From positions 244,325-308,324 of the forward strand of contig NZ_JAHCLR010000001.1 in the NCBI RefSeq assembly GCF_018455725.1: 64,000 bases of DNA, given 5' to 3'. The DNA comes from Mycolicibacter acidiphilus. Its GTDB lineage: Bacteria; Actinomycetota; Actinomycetes; Mycobacteriales; Mycobacteriaceae. Every line of letters starts with the position of its first letter. Position 1 is the first letter of the stretch. This document shows, in pieces, positions 8,601-17,078 of the stretch. The position numbers were made by a program, and so were the translations under genes. The notes beneath the pieces were generated by a model. The model saw nothing but the letters and a program-made list of their open reading frames with translations. It was not told the DNA's origin and searched no databases.

Positions 8601-10223
8601 GTGTCGGCCCCGGAGGCAAGGGGTGCCGGGGTGTGGATGGCGTCGCCGCCGGAGGTCCATTCGATGCTGCTGAGCGCGGGACCGGGACCGGGGCCACTGC
8701 TGGCGGCGGCGGGGGCGTGGTCGTCGTTGAGCGCGGAGTACGCGGCGAGCGCCGCCGAACTGACGGCGGTGCTGGGCGCGGTGCAGGCCGGGGCGTGGCA
8801 GGGACCGAGCGCGCAAGCATACTCAGCGGCGCACCTTCCGTACCTGGCGTGGCTGGACCGGGCGGCTGCGGACAGTGCCGTGGCGGCAGCCGGGCACCAG
8901 GCGGTCGCCGCGGCCTACGCCGGGGCGCTGACGGCGATGCCGACGCTGGCCGAACTGGCCGCCAACCACGCGATGCACGGGGTGCTGGTCGCGACGAACT
9001 TCTTCGGGGTCAACACGATTTCGATCGCCGTCAACGAGGCCGACTACGCGCGGATGTGGGTGCAAGCGGCCACCGTCATGCAGACCTACCAGGCGATCTC
9101 CGATGCGACGCGAGCGTCGCTGCCGCATCCGGGGGCAGTCGTGCCGGTGCTGCGGTCCGGGTCGGCCGCGGACCCGTCGACGCCGCGCAACCCGCTGCAG
9201 GGAATGCTCGACTTCCTCGATCCGATCCTGAAAAGCCTTGGGATCGAAGACGGTACGGTGGCGCACGATCCGACGGTCTCCAACTGGCTGACGACGCTGG
9301 TGGCCGACTTCCTGCGGAACTTCGGGGTGAACTGGAACCCGGCCGCGGGCACGCTCAACGGCCAGGTCTACGACTACTACTCGAACGCCGCCCAGCCGAT
9401 CTGGTATCTGGCCCGCGGGCTGGAACTTTTCGAGAACCTGCTCACCGTGACCCAGGATCCGACCCAGCTGGTGCGGGCGCTGCAATACATCGCCGCACTC
9501 GCCCTGTTCGACTGGCCCACGCACGTCATGCAATTCGTGAGCACCCTGAGCCAGTCGCCGGCGCTGATGGCGGCGGCGATGGGTGCGGCGTTGGCGCCGG
9601 CCGGTTCGCTGGCCGGGCTGGCCGGGCTGGCCGGGCTGACGGGCGCGCCGACGGCCCCGGTGCCGCCGGTGCCGGCCGTCGTCCCTCCGGCGGTGCTACC
9701 GGTTGCCGTCGGCGCCGGTCCCGGTGTGATTGCGCCACCGGCACCCCCGCCACCCGCACCGCCTCCCGCGACCATGAGTCCCGCCGCCGGCGTCCCGCCG
9801 ACGCCACCGGCCCCGGCTGCCCCGGCGTTCGCGTTCCCGTATGCGGTCGGCGGTGGACCGGGCACCAGGTTCGGGCCGGGTCTGGGCGCCGGCCTCGGCG
9901 CCGGGGCCGGCAGCGAAGCCAAGCGCAAAACGCCGACCGCGGAGGTCGCGGCAGCGGCCGCTGAGGAGCGGGCGCAGGCCCGCAAGCGCCGGCGCCGCCG
10001 GTCGGCGAAGCACGAACACCACGACGCGTTCGTGACCGCCAACGTCGGAGTCGACCCGGACTGGGGCCCGTCGCAGCGCGGCATGGGACCGGGCGGCTTC
10101 GCCGGCGCGGTCCATCGCGACACCGCAGGCGCACCGACCGGGCTGATCCGGCTGTCGGACAACGGGTTCCGCGAAAGTCCGCGGGTGCCGCTGCTGCCCG
10201 ACACCTGGGCCGACGACGGTTAA
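8601..10223 (+). CDS. PPE family protein, PPE-PPW-like subgroup (tandem paralogue)
   Basis: 540 residues; clearly a paralogue of the preceding gene by alignment of the PPE domain ([35 protein letters not shown]) and of the middle region ([25 protein letters not shown] against the equivalent in the first copy). The Pro-rich linker, basic tract (KRRRRRSAKHEHHDAF) and tail VPLLPDTW (PxxPxxW) are all kept, and GFAGA recalls the GFxGT motif of PPE-PPW proteins. The start is uncertain: GTG 8601 is listed, but GTG 8631, directly before WMASPPE, is also possible. Its stop codon overlaps the stop of qor on the other strand. Confidence 0.92.
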   Translation: MSAPEARGAGVWMASPPEVHSMLLSAGPGPGPLLAAAGAWSSLSAEYAASAAELTAVLGAVQAGAWQGPSAQAYSAAHLPYLAWLDRAAADSAVAAAGHQAVAAAYAGALTAMPTLAELAANHAMHGVLVATNFFGVNTISIAVNEADYARMWVQAATVMQTYQAISDATRASLPHPGAVVPVLRSGSAADPSTPRNPLQGMLDFLDPILKSLGIEDGTVAHDPTVSNWLTTLVADFLRNFGVNWNPAAGTLNGQVYDYYSNAAQPIWYLARGLELFENLLTVTQDPTQLVRALQYIAALALFDWPTHVMQFVSTLSQSPALMAAAMGAALAPAGSLAGLAGLAGLTGAPTAPVPPVPAVVPPAVLPVAVGAGPGVIAPPAPPPPAPPPATMSPAAGVPPTPPAPAAPAFAFPYAVGGGPGTRFGPGLGAGLGAGAGSEAKRKTPTAEVAAAAAEERAQARKRRRRRSAKHEHHDAFVTANVGVDPDWGPSQRGMGPGGFAGAVHRDTAGAPTGLIRLSDNGFRESPRVPLLPDTWADDG

Positions 10224-11194
10224 GGGGTCAGCACGATCGAGCCGACGGTCTTGCGCGCCTGCAGATCCCGATGCGCGTCGGCGGCTGCCGCCAGCGGGTA
10301 GTGCCCACTCACGGTCACCTTGAGGATCCCCGCCGCGATCGCGTCGAACAGTTCGCCGGTGCGCCAGGAGAATTCCTGCTCTGTGCGGGTGAAATGCACC
10401 AGGGTCGGCCGGGTCAGGTACACCGACCCGGCGGCGTTGAGCCGTTGCGGGTCCACCGGGGGCACCGGACCACTGGCGGCGCCGAACAGCACCAGCGTGC
10501 CCCGCACCGCCAGTGCGGCCAGGCTGGCGTCGAACGTCGTCGCACCCACCCCGTCGTACACTGCCGCCACCCCGGCCCCGTCGGTCAACTCGCGGATCCG
10601 GGTGCCGAACGCTGCCGGATCATCCGGGTAGTCCAGCACCTCCACGGCACCCGCCCGCCGCGACAGCTCCGCTTTCGGCGCCGTCGACACCGTGGTGATG
10701 ACCCGCGCGCCCAGGTGCGTGGCCCACTGGGTCAGGATCAAACCGACCCCGCCTGCGCCGGCGTGCAGCAGCACGGTGTCACCGGACTGCACCGGGTACA
10801 CCGAGGTGATCAGATAGTGCGCGGTAAGTCCCTTGAGCATCGCCGCCGCCGCGACATCGAAATCCACGGTCGACGGCAGTGACGCCACCAATTCGGCTGG
10901 TGCCGTGCAATATTGCGCGTAACCGCCGGTGGCCGCTGCAGTCGCCACGCGGTCGCCGACCCGCAGGTTCTGCACGCCTTCGCCGACCTCGGCGACCGTG
11001 CCCGCCACCTCACCGCCGAGGATGAACGGCAGCTGCGCCGGGTACACCCCGGATCGGAGATAGGTGTCGATGTAGTTGACCCCGACGGCCCTCGCCTCGA
11101 TCACGACCTGGCCGGGTGCCGCCGTCGGCTGCGGCCGCTCGACGTAGCTCAGGACCTCGGGTCCACCGGTTTTCGCGACTTCCACGGCATGCAT
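10220..11194 (-). CDS. qor: Quinone oxidoreductase, zinc-independent MDR family
   Basis: 324 residues from the ATG at 11194 (MHAVEVAKTGGPEVLSYVE), matching the start of M. tuberculosis Qor (Rv1454c) as I remember it. The N-terminal GroES-like domain reads GVNYIDTYLRSGVYP and lacks the Cys/His zinc ligands of true alcohol dehydrogenases. The NADPH-binding Rossmann domain shows HAGAGGVGLILTQWA. It reduces quinones or similar enones with NADPH. The start lies 31 bases from the divergent start of the next gene, so both share one short promoter region. Confidence 0.93.
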   Translation of the reverse strand: MHAVEVAKTGGPEVLSYVERPQPTAAPGQVVIEARAVGVNYIDTYLRSGVYPAQLPFILGGEVAGTVAEVGEGVQNLRVGDRVATAAATGGYAQYCTAPAELVASLPSTVDFDVAAAAMLKGLTAHYLITSVYPVQSGDTVLLHAGAGGVGLILTQWATHLGARVITTVSTAPKAELSRRAGAVEVLDYPDDPAAFGTRIRELTDGAGVAAVYDGVGATTFDASLAALAVRGTLVLFGAASGPVPPVDPQRLNAAGSVYLTRPTLVHFTRTEQEFSWRTGELFDAIAAGILKVTVSGHYPLAAAADAHRDLQARKTVGSIVLTP

Positions 11195-11225
11195 GGTGAC
11201 TATCATCCTCAGGCATGAGGCTCGC

Positions 11226-11939
11226 ATGAAGTTGGCCCGGCCCGACATCTTCCATCCGCGCATCGTGCTGGCGGGGGATCCGCTGTCGTCTGGCGAGAGC
11301 ACAGGCCGCGTGGATGACGAGCGGCTGATCGACGCGCTGCGCCGGCGCGGCCTGCATGCGCGCTCACTGTCCTGGGACGATCCGGATACCCTGGACGCCG
11401 ACCTGGTGATCCTGCGGGCCGCCCATCGCGAGGTGACATCCGACCCCGGGTTCCTGGCCTGGACCACCAAGGTCCGCAATCTGCTCAACGCACCGGATGT
11501 GGTGGCCTGGAACGTCGGCGCACACTACCTGCGCGACCTGCAGTACGCGGGGGTGCCGACGGCGTCAGGCGCGCAGTCGGGGGAGACGACGGCGCTGATC
11601 TTCTTCGCCGGCGGGCAGTCGCATGCGTTCCAGGCGGGTGGCGGGACCATCGACAGCGTCGAACCCGACTTCGAACTCTGGGATCTGGGCCGTACAGCAC
11701 TGCGGGCGGCCGCCGAACGGCTGAGCATCCGCATCGACGAACTGCTGTACGCCCGGGCCGACGTGACCGGGCCGCCGGACGACGTGCGGTTGGTCAGCCT
11801 GGATCTGGTTGCACCGCAACTGGGTTGGCGCGGCTTGAACACGGCCGGGCGGGACGACGCCCAGCGCCGGTTCGCGCTCGCGGTCGAGTCCGCGTTAGAC
11901 CGGCTGCGGCTGGACCCGTTCGCGCATCGCGGCCCATAG
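11226..11939 (+). CDS. Conserved protein, Rv1455 homologue
   Basis: 237 residues from the ATG at 11226. The chosen start gives MKLARPDIFHPRIVLAGDPL and leaves a promoter gap to qor; an in-frame start at 11193 would overlap qor. The sequence (DDERLIDALRRRGLHARSLSWDDPD, LVILRAAHREVTSDPGFLAW, GVPTASG, FFAGGQSHAFQAGG) resembles the ATP-grasp-like proteins found at this position in mycobacteria, but I see no full set of ATP-grasp motifs, so activity is not assigned. The last 45 bases overlap the 3' end of ctaA in convergent orientation. Confidence 0.85.
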   Translation: MKLARPDIFHPRIVLAGDPLSSGESTGRVDDERLIDALRRRGLHARSLSWDDPDTLDADLVILRAAHREVTSDPGFLAWTTKVRNLLNAPDVVAWNVGAHYLRDLQYAGVPTASGAQSGETTALIFFAGGQSHAFQAGGGTIDSVEPDFELWDLGRTALRAAAERLSIRIDELLYARADVTGPPDDVRLVSLDLVAPQLGWRGLNTAGRDDAQRRFALAVESALDRLRLDPFAHRGP

Positions 11940-12854
11940 CGCCGCCGTCGCCGCCGTGCACAGCACCGCCCCGGCGACGTGCATCGTCACCAGCGCGGCC
12001 GGCACCCCGGTGAAGTATTGGACCACCCCGATCAACCCCTGGGCGCAGGACAGCCCGATCACCACCGCCAGCCGAACTCGCACCGCGCGGGAAGCCGTCA
12101 CCGCAGCCAGTCCGAACCCCAGCCCGATCAGCAGGCCGATGAACGCCACCAGCAGGGACTCGTGCAGGTGCGCCACCACGACGACCTCCACCTTGAGCCG
12201 GGCGACGGCACGCGCCGAACTCTTATCGCCGGCGTGCGGGCCGGCGCCGGTCACCAGCGTCCCGGTGACCAGCACCGCGGCCAGCGTCAGCGCGCACAGT
12301 GCGGTCAGCCGGCGCAGCGCGGCCGGGACGACCTCGCGCTCCACGGCGCCCGAATCGGGTTCGCCGACCTTGACGTAGAGCAGCACCGACAGCCACACCA
12401 TCAACATGGAGACCAGCAGGTGCACCGCGACCGTCCACCAGGTCAGCCCGGTGCGCACGGTGATACCGCCGATCACGGCCTGCAGAACGGTGGACCCCGG
12501 CATCAGCCAGGCGTAGACCAGCACCTCCCGGCGCCGGCGGGCCCGGATGACGGCCAGCACGATGCACGCCGAGGCGATCACCACCGCGAATGTCACCATC
12601 CGGTTGCCGAACTCGATCGCCTGATGGATGTGCGGTACCTCCGCCCGCGCCACCGGGGTGTAGCTGCCCGGGAAGCACTGCGGCCAGGTCGGGCAGCCCA
12701 GGCCCGATGCGGTGACCCGGACGATGGCCCCGGTCACCGAGATGAAGCCCTGGGTGAAGACGACGGCGGCGGCCAGGATCCGCTGGGTGCGCAGGCTCGG
12801 CATCGGTAGCAGATCGACCAGCCGCAGTAGCACGCGTCCGACGGGTGTGCTCAT
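11895..12854 (-). CDS. ctaA: Haem A synthase, COX15/CtaA family
   Basis: 319 residues and about eight predicted membrane helices. The enzyme oxidises haem O to haem A in the membrane, the step after CtaB. GLGCPTWPQCFPGS, with the paired cysteines of actinobacterial CtaA, follows helix 1. The haem-ligand histidines appear in HIHQAIEFGNRM, VHLLVS, HLHESLL and MHVAGAV. The M. tuberculosis homologue Rv1456c was labelled an antibiotic transporter because of its neighbours; the sequence supports haem A synthase. ATG at 12854 overlaps the permease stop by one base (TGATG), so it is the last gene of the mptB-ABC-ctaA operon. Its 3' end overlaps the opposing gene. Confidence 0.92.
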   Translation of the reverse strand: MSTPVGRVLLRLVDLLPMPSLRTQRILAAAVVFTQGFISVTGAIVRVTASGLGCPTWPQCFPGSYTPVARAEVPHIHQAIEFGNRMVTFAVVIASACIVLAVIRARRRREVLVYAWLMPGSTVLQAVIGGITVRTGLTWWTVAVHLLVSMLMVWLSVLLYVKVGEPDSGAVEREVVPAALRRLTALCALTLAAVLVTGTLVTGAGPHAGDKSSARAVARLKVEVVVVAHLHESLLVAFIGLLIGLGFGLAAVTASRAVRVRLAVVIGLSCAQGLIGVVQYFTGVPAALVTMHVAGAVLCTAATAALWAAMRERVQPQPV

Positions 12855-13642
12855 CAGCTGAACCTGAACCAGCGCACCGCGCCGAAGCCGGCGAGCGTCG
12901 CCCACACCAGGACCACCACGATGCCGAACCAGTCGACGGAGACCGTCAGCGCCTGCGCCAGCGCCTCGGTGAACGCCCCCGACGGGGTCAGCCGGGCCAG
13001 CCACTTGAGCCCGGGCGGTACCAGTTCGGTCTCCACGGTCAGGGCGGCGAACCCGCCGAACACGAACCACATCAGGTTGGCGACGGCCAGCACGATCTCG
13101 GCGCGCAGGCTGCCGCCGAGCAGCAGGCCCAGCGCGGCGAAACACACTGTGCCCAGCGCGATCACCACACCGCCCAGCGCCAGCCCGGCCGCCGTCGGCC
13201 GCCAGCCCAGACCCGCGGCGATCGACCCGAGCAGCAGGGTCTGCAGGAACACCACCGTCACCACCGATAGCGACTTACCGGTGACCACACCCCACACCGG
13301 CAGTGCGGTGGCGCCGAGGCGTTTCAGTGCCCCGTAGCGGCGGTCGAAGGCCACCGCGATCGCCTGGCCGGTGAACCCGGTGGCGATCACCGCGAGCGCC
13401 ATGATCACCGGCAGCAGCGTCGTGACGCGCTGCGCGTGGCCTTCGCCGAACGGCCCCAGTGGCAGCACGGTGCCGCCGACGAGCAGGGTGATCGGGATGA
13501 ACATCGTCAGCAGCAGCTGTTCGCCGTTGCGCAGCAGCAGGGTGAGCTCCAGCCGGTACTGCGCGGCCAGCATCTTCGCCACCGCGGCGGGCCGCGGGTC
13601 GGGGGCGAAGGTGCCCGGTGGGAAGGTCGGTTCGGCTGTCAT
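12854..13642 (-). CDS. ABC transporter permease, ABC-2 type (Rv1457c homologue)
   Basis: 262 residues, start ATG at 13642 overlapping the ATPase stop by four bases (ATGA). Six hydrophobic segments and the ABC-2 pattern are visible: RLELTLLLRNGEQLLLTMFIPI at the front, GQAIAVAFDRRYGALKRLGATALP between helices 2 and 3, and LTPSGAFTEAL before the last helix. It is the membrane half of an exporter with the ATPase encoded just upstream. The substrate is unknown; its place between mptB and ctaA points to envelope or haem-related work, but this is inference only. Confidence 0.9.
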   Translation of the reverse strand: MTAEPTFPPGTFAPDPRPAAVAKMLAAQYRLELTLLLRNGEQLLLTMFIPITLLVGGTVLPLGPFGEGHAQRVTTLLPVIMALAVIATGFTGQAIAVAFDRRYGALKRLGATALPVWGVVTGKSLSVVTVVFLQTLLLGSIAAGLGWRPTAAGLALGGVVIALGTVCFAALGLLLGGSLRAEIVLAVANLMWFVFGGFAALTVETELVPPGLKWLARLTPSGAFTEALAQALTVSVDWFGIVVVLVWATLAGFGAVRWFRFS

Positions 13643-14580
13643 GCGCGCAGCTCCCTTCCGGTCAGATCCAGGAACACGTCCTCGAGGGTGCGCTGCTCCA
13701 CCCGCAGTGCTGTGGTCAGCACGTCGACGCGGACGCACCACGCAGTGATCGTGGCCAGCACCTGCGGGCTGACCGGCCCCTCGACCAGGTACTCGCCGGG
13801 CAGTGCCTCGACGGCCCGGTACCCCTCCGGCAGCGCCGCGACCAGCAGTGACAACTCCAGTCGGGGCGGCGCGGTGAACCGCACCTCGCCCTGGGCGCCG
13901 GTGCGGGTCAGCTCGGCGGGGGTGCCCGCGGCGACCGCCGACCCGTGGTCGATGATCAGGATCCGGTCGGCCAGCTCCTCGGCCTCCTTGAGGTGATGCG
14001 TGGTCAGCACCACCGTCACCCCGTCCCGGCGCAGCGCGTCGATCAGCTCCCACACCACCACCCGGGCGTGGGCGTCCATCCCGGCGGTGGGCTCGTCGAG
14101 GAACACCAGTTCGGGCCGCCCGACCAGTGCACAGGCCAGCGCCAGCCGCTGCTGCTGACCGCCGGAGAGCCGCCGGTAGGTGGTGCGGGCGGCGTCGGTC
14201 AGGCCCAGGGTGGACAGCAGCCACTGCGGATCCAGCGGGTCGGCGGCGTAGGACGCGACCAGGTTGAGCATCTCGTCGGCCCGGGCTGCGGGATAGCCGC
14301 CGCCACCCTGCAGCATCACGCCGATGCGTTCCCGCAGCCGGTCGTTGTCGGTGATCGGATCCAGGCCGAGCACCTCGATGGTGCCGGCGTCCGGCCGCAC
14401 GAAGCCCTCGCACATCTCCACGGTCGTCGTCTTGCCGGCGCCGTTCGGGCCGAGCAGGGCGAACACCTCGGCGCGGTGCACCTCCAGGTCGAGGTCACAG
14501 ACCGCGGCGGTGGCACCGTACTGCTTGCGCACTCCGCGCAACCGAACCGCGATGTCGGAGGCTGAGTTCACGGCGGTCAC
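13639..14580 (-). CDS. ABC transporter ATP-binding protein (Rv1458c homologue)
   Basis: 313 residues. The nucleotide-binding domain is complete: Walker A GPNGAGKTTT, Q-loop MLQGGGGYP, signature LSGGQQQRL, Walker B LVFLDEP, and the switch His in TTHHLKEAEELAD. An extra C-terminal domain of about 90 residues follows, as in ATPases of DrrA/CcmA type. The GTG start overlaps the mptB stop by four bases (GTGA) and its own stop overlaps the permease start, so translation of mptB-ATPase-permease is tightly coupled. It powers the permease encoded next; substrate unknown. Confidence 0.93.
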   Translation of the reverse strand: MTAVNSASDIAVRLRGVRKQYGATAAVCDLDLEVHRAEVFALLGPNGAGKTTTVEMCEGFVRPDAGTIEVLGLDPITDNDRLRERIGVMLQGGGGYPAARADEMLNLVASYAADPLDPQWLLSTLGLTDAARTTYRRLSGGQQQRLALACALVGRPELVFLDEPTAGMDAHARVVVWELIDALRRDGVTVVLTTHHLKEAEELADRILIIDHGSAVAAGTPAELTRTGAQGEVRFTAPPRLELSLLVAALPEGYRAVEALPGEYLVEGPVSPQVLATITAWCVRVDVLTTALRVEQRTLEDVFLDLTGRELRA

Positions 14581-16238
14581 GGGGAATTAGCGTAAGCGTC
14601 CGACGCCGGGTCGTGCTCCGGGGCGGGTGTGTTCTCCGTCTCGTCGGGCAGCGCCCGCCACGGCAGCCGGGTATACGTCAGCGCGATCAGCGCGGCGACG
14701 ATGGCGGCACTGGCCAGGGTTGCGTCGACGATCTGGAAGATCGCGAACCGGTCGCCGTTGGCGGTCGGGCCGAAGATTCCCACCGCCAGCGTCACCCCGA
14801 TCACCGCGATCCGGAAGCCCGGACGGGTCGCCCATGCTGCCAACGGAATGATCGCCCACAGCAGGTACCACGGCTGCACCACTGGGAACAGCAGCACGGT
14901 GATCCCGAGAGCGACGCCGAGACCGCCGACCGGATGCAGCCGGCCGTGCAACACCACCAGCAGCAGCCAGGTCACCACCACCGCGATGATCAGCACGCCG
15001 ATGGCACGGGTCAGCGACAGCACCGCGGTCGTGTGATCGCCGAGGCCGAGCAGGATCCCGATCTGCCCGGTGCCCAGCGCCAGCAGCGTGGGCGGCGACA
15101 TCCAACTGCGGACCACGTTGGCGGTGCCGAGGGTGAACACCCAGCCGAACCCGAGCCGGCTGATCCAGCCGATCAGGCCGGAGACCGCCACAGCCAGCAC
15201 GATCGCCCCGGTGCCGGCCAGCAGGAAGGCCCGCAGGTTCCCGCCCCAGCGCCAGGCCAGCGCCATCGCGACGAAACCCAACGCCAGCAGCGAGGGCAGC
15301 TTGACCTGCGACGACATCGTTATCAGCACCGCGCCGGCCAGCAACTCGGCGGTCGGCGCCCAGTCCCGCCACCGGCGCAGGTCCGTCGGCAGCAGCGGAT
15401 CGGGGGAGTCGATGCCGCGCAGGGCGAACTCGGTGCCGGTCAGCATCAGCCCGAGCATCAGCGCCTCGTTGTGGATGCCGGCGACCAGGTGCATCAGCAG
15501 CAGCGGGTTCGCCGCCCCGAGCCACAGTGCGCTGACCTCGGCCACCCCGCAGCGCGCCGCCAGTCGCGGCACTGCCCAGACGATCAGGCCCACCCCGGCC
15601 AGCACCACCAGCCGGTGACACAGCACCGCGGCGACGATGTTCTCCCCGGTCACCGTCGAGATGCCCCGGCCGATCCACAGGAACAGCGGCCCGTAGGGCG
15701 CCGGCGTCTCCCGCCACAGGCTGGGTACCGACAGGGTGAACACGTGGTCGAGTCCGAGCGCCGGGGCCGGACCCACCCGGTAGGGGTCCAGGCCGATCCG
15801 GGCGATCTGACTCTGCGCCAGATAGGAGTAGACGTCCTTGCTGTACATCGGCGGCGCCACCAGCAGCGGCAGCATCCACAGCAGCAGCAGCCGGTCCAGC
15901 TGGCTGCGTGACATCCGCCGTGTCCCCAGCGTGAACCGGCCCAGCATCAGCCAGGCCAGTGCCATCATCACCGCGCCGGTGGTGGTCATCGTCAGCGCCA
16001 CCGTCGCCAGCCGGGACGGCAGGTTGAGCAGGCGCACCCCGAACGTCGGGTCTTGCACCACCGGCCGGGCACCCGCGCCCAGCGCGCCGATCGCCATCAG
16101 CACCGTGCCGGTGGAACCGAACAGCCGGGTGCGGCGCAGCGCGACCTGTTCGGCGTGGTTCAGCGGTGCGCCGACCGTGCGCTCGTCGCCGTGCAAGTGA
16201 GCGATCGAGGTGCTCAGCGAATGCCGGCGGGCTGCCAT
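14577..16238 (-). CDS. mptB: Alpha-(1->6)-mannopyranosyltransferase B
   Basis: 553 residues with about 13 hydrophobic segments, the GT-C membrane glycosyltransferase type. The translation is close to what I remember of M. tuberculosis MptB (Rv1459c): ALGAGARPVVQDPTFGVRLL, SRLATVALTMTTTGAVMM and PPMYSKDVYSYLAQSQIARI, the last with the acidic loop that serves catalysis in GT-C enzymes. MptB starts the mannan backbone of lipomannan using polyprenyl-phosphomannose. ATG 16238 is preferred to the GTG one codon upstream because homologues begin MAAR. It heads the operon with the ABC transporter and ctaA. Confidence 0.94.
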   Translation of the reverse strand: MAARRHSLSTSIAHLHGDERTVGAPLNHAEQVALRRTRLFGSTGTVLMAIGALGAGARPVVQDPTFGVRLLNLPSRLATVALTMTTTGAVMMALAWLMLGRFTLGTRRMSRSQLDRLLLLWMLPLLVAPPMYSKDVYSYLAQSQIARIGLDPYRVGPAPALGLDHVFTLSVPSLWRETPAPYGPLFLWIGRGISTVTGENIVAAVLCHRLVVLAGVGLIVWAVPRLAARCGVAEVSALWLGAANPLLLMHLVAGIHNEALMLGLMLTGTEFALRGIDSPDPLLPTDLRRWRDWAPTAELLAGAVLITMSSQVKLPSLLALGFVAMALAWRWGGNLRAFLLAGTGAIVLAVAVSGLIGWISRLGFGWVFTLGTANVVRSWMSPPTLLALGTGQIGILLGLGDHTTAVLSLTRAIGVLIIAVVVTWLLLVVLHGRLHPVGGLGVALGITVLLFPVVQPWYLLWAIIPLAAWATRPGFRIAVIGVTLAVGIFGPTANGDRFAIFQIVDATLASAAIVAALIALTYTRLPWRALPDETENTPAPEHDPASDAYANSP

Positions 16239-16297
16239 CACAGCAGACTATCGGGGGTGCGGCCGGTTCCGGGTGCGCGGGTGAACCGGCACCGGGG

Positions 16298-16870
16298 TCA
16301 GGGCTGCGGTGGCAGCACGGTGCGCACCCGGCGCACGTGGTCGGCGAATTCGATCATGTAGTCGCGCAGGAACCGGGCGGTGTTCTCATCGAGCACCTCG
16401 CCGTCGTCGGCGAACACTTCGGAGGAGTACTGCAGGTATGCCTCGGGGGCGTTCATCTGCGGGGAGTTGCAGAAGCTGAGCACGCTGCGGAGGCTCTGCT
16501 GGGCGACGGCGGTGCCGATCTTGCCGGTCGATATGCCGATCACCGCCGAAGGCTTGTGGGTGAGTGAGTTGTCGCCCCAGGGGCGGCTGGCCCAGTCGAT
16601 GGCGTTCTTCAGCCCGCCCGGGATGGAACGGTTGTACTCCGGGGTGACGAACAGGATGCCGTCGGCGGTGGCGAGCGCCTCCTTGAGTGCCCGGCCCTGC
16701 GGCGGGTAATCGGCGTCGTAGTCCTGGCTGTACAGCGGCAGGTCGGCGATCGGGATCTCGGTGAACTCCAGCTCCGGCGGGGCCAGCCGGATCAACGCCC
16801 TGGACAGGATCCGGTTGATGGACCTGCTCGACAGACTGCCGATCAGGTAACCGATCCGGTAGCTGGTCAC
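16298..16870 (-). CDS. NADPH-dependent FMN reductase family protein
   Basis: 190 residues from a GTG at 16870 with GGAGG just upstream; a 45-residue extension is not protein-like. The flavodoxin-like fold is shown by IGYLIGSLSSRSINRIL (phosphate loop), FVTPEYNRSIPGGLKNAIDW (the PEYN flavin-contact motif) and the GISTGKIGTAVAQQSLRSVL segment. It probably reduces FMN or quinones with NADPH. It lies between mptB and sufR, where M. tuberculosis has no gene as I recall, and it is divergent from sufR across 204 bases. A role in flavin or iron supply for Fe-S assembly is possible but only positional. Confidence 0.88.
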   Translation of the reverse strand: MTSYRIGYLIGSLSSRSINRILSRALIRLAPPELEFTEIPIADLPLYSQDYDADYPPQGRALKEALATADGILFVTPEYNRSIPGGLKNAIDWASRPWGDNSLTHKPSAVIGISTGKIGTAVAQQSLRSVLSFCNSPQMNAPEAYLQYSSEVFADDGEVLDENTARFLRDYMIEFADHVRRVRTVLPPQP

Positions 16871-17061
16871 CGTGCCTCCAGGGGTTGTCGATTGCGTCCC
16901 GGTCATTGTGGCCGGTGCGACCGGCAGCTGCGACGGTTTCGCCGGCACCGCCCGTCCGGGGAGGCTGTCGGGGTTGCGGGTGCCGCGAGACTGTGACCAG
17001 CGCAACTCCGATCGGGCCCGAAACTGAGGTAACCCTGCCTAGACCCGTCACCGGAATTGCG

Positions 17062-17078
17062 TCACACTGGTGTTGTGA
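17062..17078 (+). promoter_or_regulatory. SufR-type operator
   Basis: TCACACTGGTGTTGTGA is an inverted repeat with perfect arms TCACA and TGTGA, and contains ACACT-N5-TGTGA, the form I remember for the mycobacterial SufR site. It overlaps the likely sufR GTG start at 17075, so bound SufR would block initiation of the whole suf operon. The repeat is seen; the factor is inferred from position next to sufR. Confidence 0.7.

Noticed and set aside
12854-14413. Long N-terminal extension of the ABC permease gene back to 14413
   Set aside because: The extra part is the out-of-frame shadow of the ATPase gene; the real start overlaps the ATPase stop at 13642.
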